From: Lachnospiraceae bacterium
GTDB lineage: Bacteria > Bacillota > Clostridia > Lachnospirales > Lachnospiraceae
Direction of reading: 5' to 3'
DNA: 64,000 nucleotides
Assembly (NCBI GenBank): GCA_910575035.1
Contig: CAJTDL010000005.1
Location: forward strand, 124,001-188,000
Below the pieces are notes generated by a model, which saw nothing but the letters and a program-made list of their open reading frames with translations, was not told where the DNA came from and did not search any database. Of the stretch, positions 62,555-64,000 are shown in pieces. The position numbers and the translations under genes were made by a program. Within the stretch, counting starts at the first letter, position 1; each line of letters begins with the position of its first letter.

Positions 62555-64000
62555 CTATGGAAACACAATATGCAGCTTCTTTTCCTCATCCACATATACA
62601 TTGCTCAGCATAATATTGCGCATGGCTGCCTCAAAAACAGTGTCCTCCATTTTCCGGAACGAGTCAAACGCCTCGTTTTGGTATTCGAACAGCACATTCC
62701 GCTGTGCCATTGCCCTGCCAGAGACCGCTGCCTGGAGCTGGTGCATATAGTCCACCTGCTCTACCCAGGCATTGTCGATTGCGCTAAGGATTGCCACGCG
62801 GATAAATGTGTCCATATCCCTTAGCCCCAGGCCATCTTCCTGCTCTTTCAGCCTTTGGCGCACTTTCCGAAGCAGATATTTTGCAGGATCCATGCTGCCA
62901 TTGGCCGAAACATCCGGTATATCCTGGTCCAGCCGGTAAGAAATATTATCCAGGATATACCGGGTAAGGACTCTTCTGTCCATAGTATCCTGCGCATCCA
63001 AAAACCTCTGTATATTCTTTTCTGCTATCTGCAGGATCTGTTCCTGCCCAATGCTGCCGCCATCAAGGAGATGGTCCCTGGTGGCATAGATTAAGTCCCG
63101 CTGCCTCTGCATCACCTTGTCATAATCCACGGATCTTTTCCGCGACATGACTGCCGCTTCTTCCCCTATCGTCTGGGACTTGTCAATAATCTTTTTTAGC
63201 CTCCGCCTGCTGATCCGCTTTTTCCCCTCAATATATTTTCCATACCTGTCCGAATCCCCTCCATCTACGACGCTATCCTCCAGGGACACAAAAAAATGGC
63301 TGGACCCTACATCCCCCTGCCTTCCTGCGCGCCCCCGTGCCTGGCGCTCCATCCGGACATTCTCCATACGCCCAATGCCTATGACTGCAAGGCCGCCCAG
63401 CCCTTCCACGCCTTCCCCAAGCTTGATGTCCGTGCCGCGGCCAGCCATAGAGGTCGCCACCGTCACTGCGCCCCTCTGGCCGGCTTCTTTGATGATTTCC
63501 GCCTCCCAGTATGCATTGTTCGCATTCAGCACATTATGGGGGATTTGCCCTTCCAACAAAATCTTAGAAACCGACTCTGTATCCACGATATTCGAAGCCA
63601 CGATCAATACAGGCCTTCCTGCCTCATGGAGCTCTAGGGTTTCTGCGACGGCTGCCTCAATCTGCTCTTCCTTATTCCGGAAATAGCGGTCTGGCAGATC
63701 CACTCTTTTCCTTGGGCGGTTTGGCGGAATCACCAGCACTTTTGCCCCATACACGCCCCTGAGCTCTTCTGACGCATTTTCCATCGTGCCGCTCATCCCT
63801 GCCATTTTGGGGAACATTAAGAATAAATTCTGAAATGTGACCGCTGCCACAGAGCGGTTTTCCTGCGAAATCTCTACCCCCTCTTTTGCCTCCAATGCCT
63901 GATGCTGTCCGCCCCGCAGCTTCATACCATTCATCAGCCTTCCCGTGCTCCCATCCAGCAGCACGACCTTCCCGTCCTTAGACACCATATAGGCGTCGCC
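62555..64000 (-). CDS. secA2: Accessory preprotein translocase ATPase SecA2 (5' end outside window)
   Basis: The visible 482 codons cover the C-terminal two-thirds of SecA: AAVTFQNLFLMFPKMAGMSG, TSMAGRGTDIKLGEGVEGLG, ARGRAGRQGDVGSSHFFVSL (the arginine-finger helicase motif) and the helical scaffold and wing domains to KKLHIVFP. The C-terminal zinc-binding tail of housekeeping SecA is absent. Together with gtfA and gtfB this marks an accessory Sec system, which exports glycosylated serine-rich surface proteins through SecA2/SecY2. The frame continues upstream beyond 64000; secY2 and asp genes would be expected there. Confidence 0.9.
   Translation of the reverse strand, partial: GDAYMVSKDGKVVLLDGSTGRLMNGMKLRGGQHQALEAKEGVEISQENRSVAAVTFQNLFLMFPKMAGMSGTMENASEELRGVYGAKVLVIPPNRPRKRVDLPDRYFRNKEEQIEAAVAETLELHEAGRPVLIVASNIVDTESVSKILLEGQIPHNVLNANNAYWEAEIIKEAGQRGAVTVATSMAGRGTDIKLGEGVEGLGGLAVIGIGRMENVRMERQARGRAGRQGDVGSSHFFVSLEDSVVDGGDSDRYGKYIEGKKRISRRRLKKIIDKSQTIGEEAAVMSRKRSVDYDKVMQRQRDLIYATRDHLLDGGSIGQEQILQIAEKNIQRFLDAQDTMDRRVLTRYILDNISYRLDQDIPDVSANGSMDPAKYLLRKVRQRLKEQEDGLGLRDMDTFIRVAILSAIDNAWVEQVDYMHQLQAAVSGRAMAQRNVLFEYQNEAFDSFRKMEDTVFEAAMRNIMLSNVYVDEEKKLHIVFP

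Overview
The window looks like the chromosome of a low-to-moderate-GC Gram-positive of the class Clostridia, most likely a gut Lachnospiraceae. The reasons are AGGAGG-type ribosome binding sites, sigma-A promoters, a Cheo-type LexA box upstream of uvrB, a mutL-miaA-PLP lyase cluster, an [FeFe] hydrogenase, a BlaI/M56 pair, Rpn-type transposase debris, very large secreted proteins and an accessory Sec (secA2-gtfA-gtfB) locus. I cannot name the species. No rRNA, tRNA or CRISPR array was seen.

Layout. 1-5.3 kb: a NEAT/FIVAR surface protein (cut by the left edge), a small secreted protein and two paralogous DtxR-like regulators, with well-formed promoters and inverted repeats; probably an iron or heme island. 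5.3-10.1 kb: a pyruvate-kinase-like protein without the C-terminal domain, ilvC and ilvN (each with its own promoter), an HD-domain protein and a CmpB-type membrane protein. 10.1-15.4 kb: uvrA and uvrB. 15.2-20.1 kb: a scarred accessory island, in which two 483-bp near-identical direct repeats (each with a LexA box, a terminator-like hairpin and a 44-codon Cys-rich KTR gene) flank Rpn-transposase fragments and a VapBC-type toxin-antitoxin pair, followed by an ABC transporter and a MerR regulator with two DNA-binding domains. 20.1-24.8 kb: gene debris, a VanS/VanR-like two-component system and a BlaR1-like M56/BlaI pair. 25.2-29.1 kb: a two-gene [FeFe] hydrogenase operon with a GltD-like flavoprotein.

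29.2-37.7 kb: the most unusual cluster. One minus-strand run encodes an acyl carrier protein, an MBOAT acyltransferase, an SGNH/DltD-like protein, an adenylate-forming ligase and a complete SsuABC-type importer, followed by two unrecognised proteins. It looks like a Dlt-like envelope acylation machine joined to an uptake system, and I regard it as the best candidate for an undescribed system. 37.9-44.3 kb: an ABC/FtsX-like module divergent from an AgrC/AgrA-like two-component system, with two LytTR-type binding sites at the expected 21-bp period just upstream of the ABC operon promoter. 44.3-50.4 kb: xylulokinase, a methionine-gamma-lyase-family protein, miaA and mutL. 50.4-59.2 kb: an Rpn remnant and a 2699-residue secreted GH92 protein with CBM6-like, FIVAR, coiled-coil and LRR regions. 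59.5-64 kb: gtfB, gtfA, a 37-codon gtfA-like fragment and secA2 (cut by the right edge).

A recurring theme is short tandem duplication at gene ends or in leaders: 70 bp x3 at 4203, 68-bp period at 29139, 41 bp at 41775, 35 bp at 44239 and 48-bp period at 45827. Several computed open reading frames had to be shortened (ilvN, the CmpB-type protein, the response regulator, the M56 protein, the ligase, AgrC-like kinase, mutL) because promoters, ribosome binding sites or neighbouring genes exclude the longer starts.
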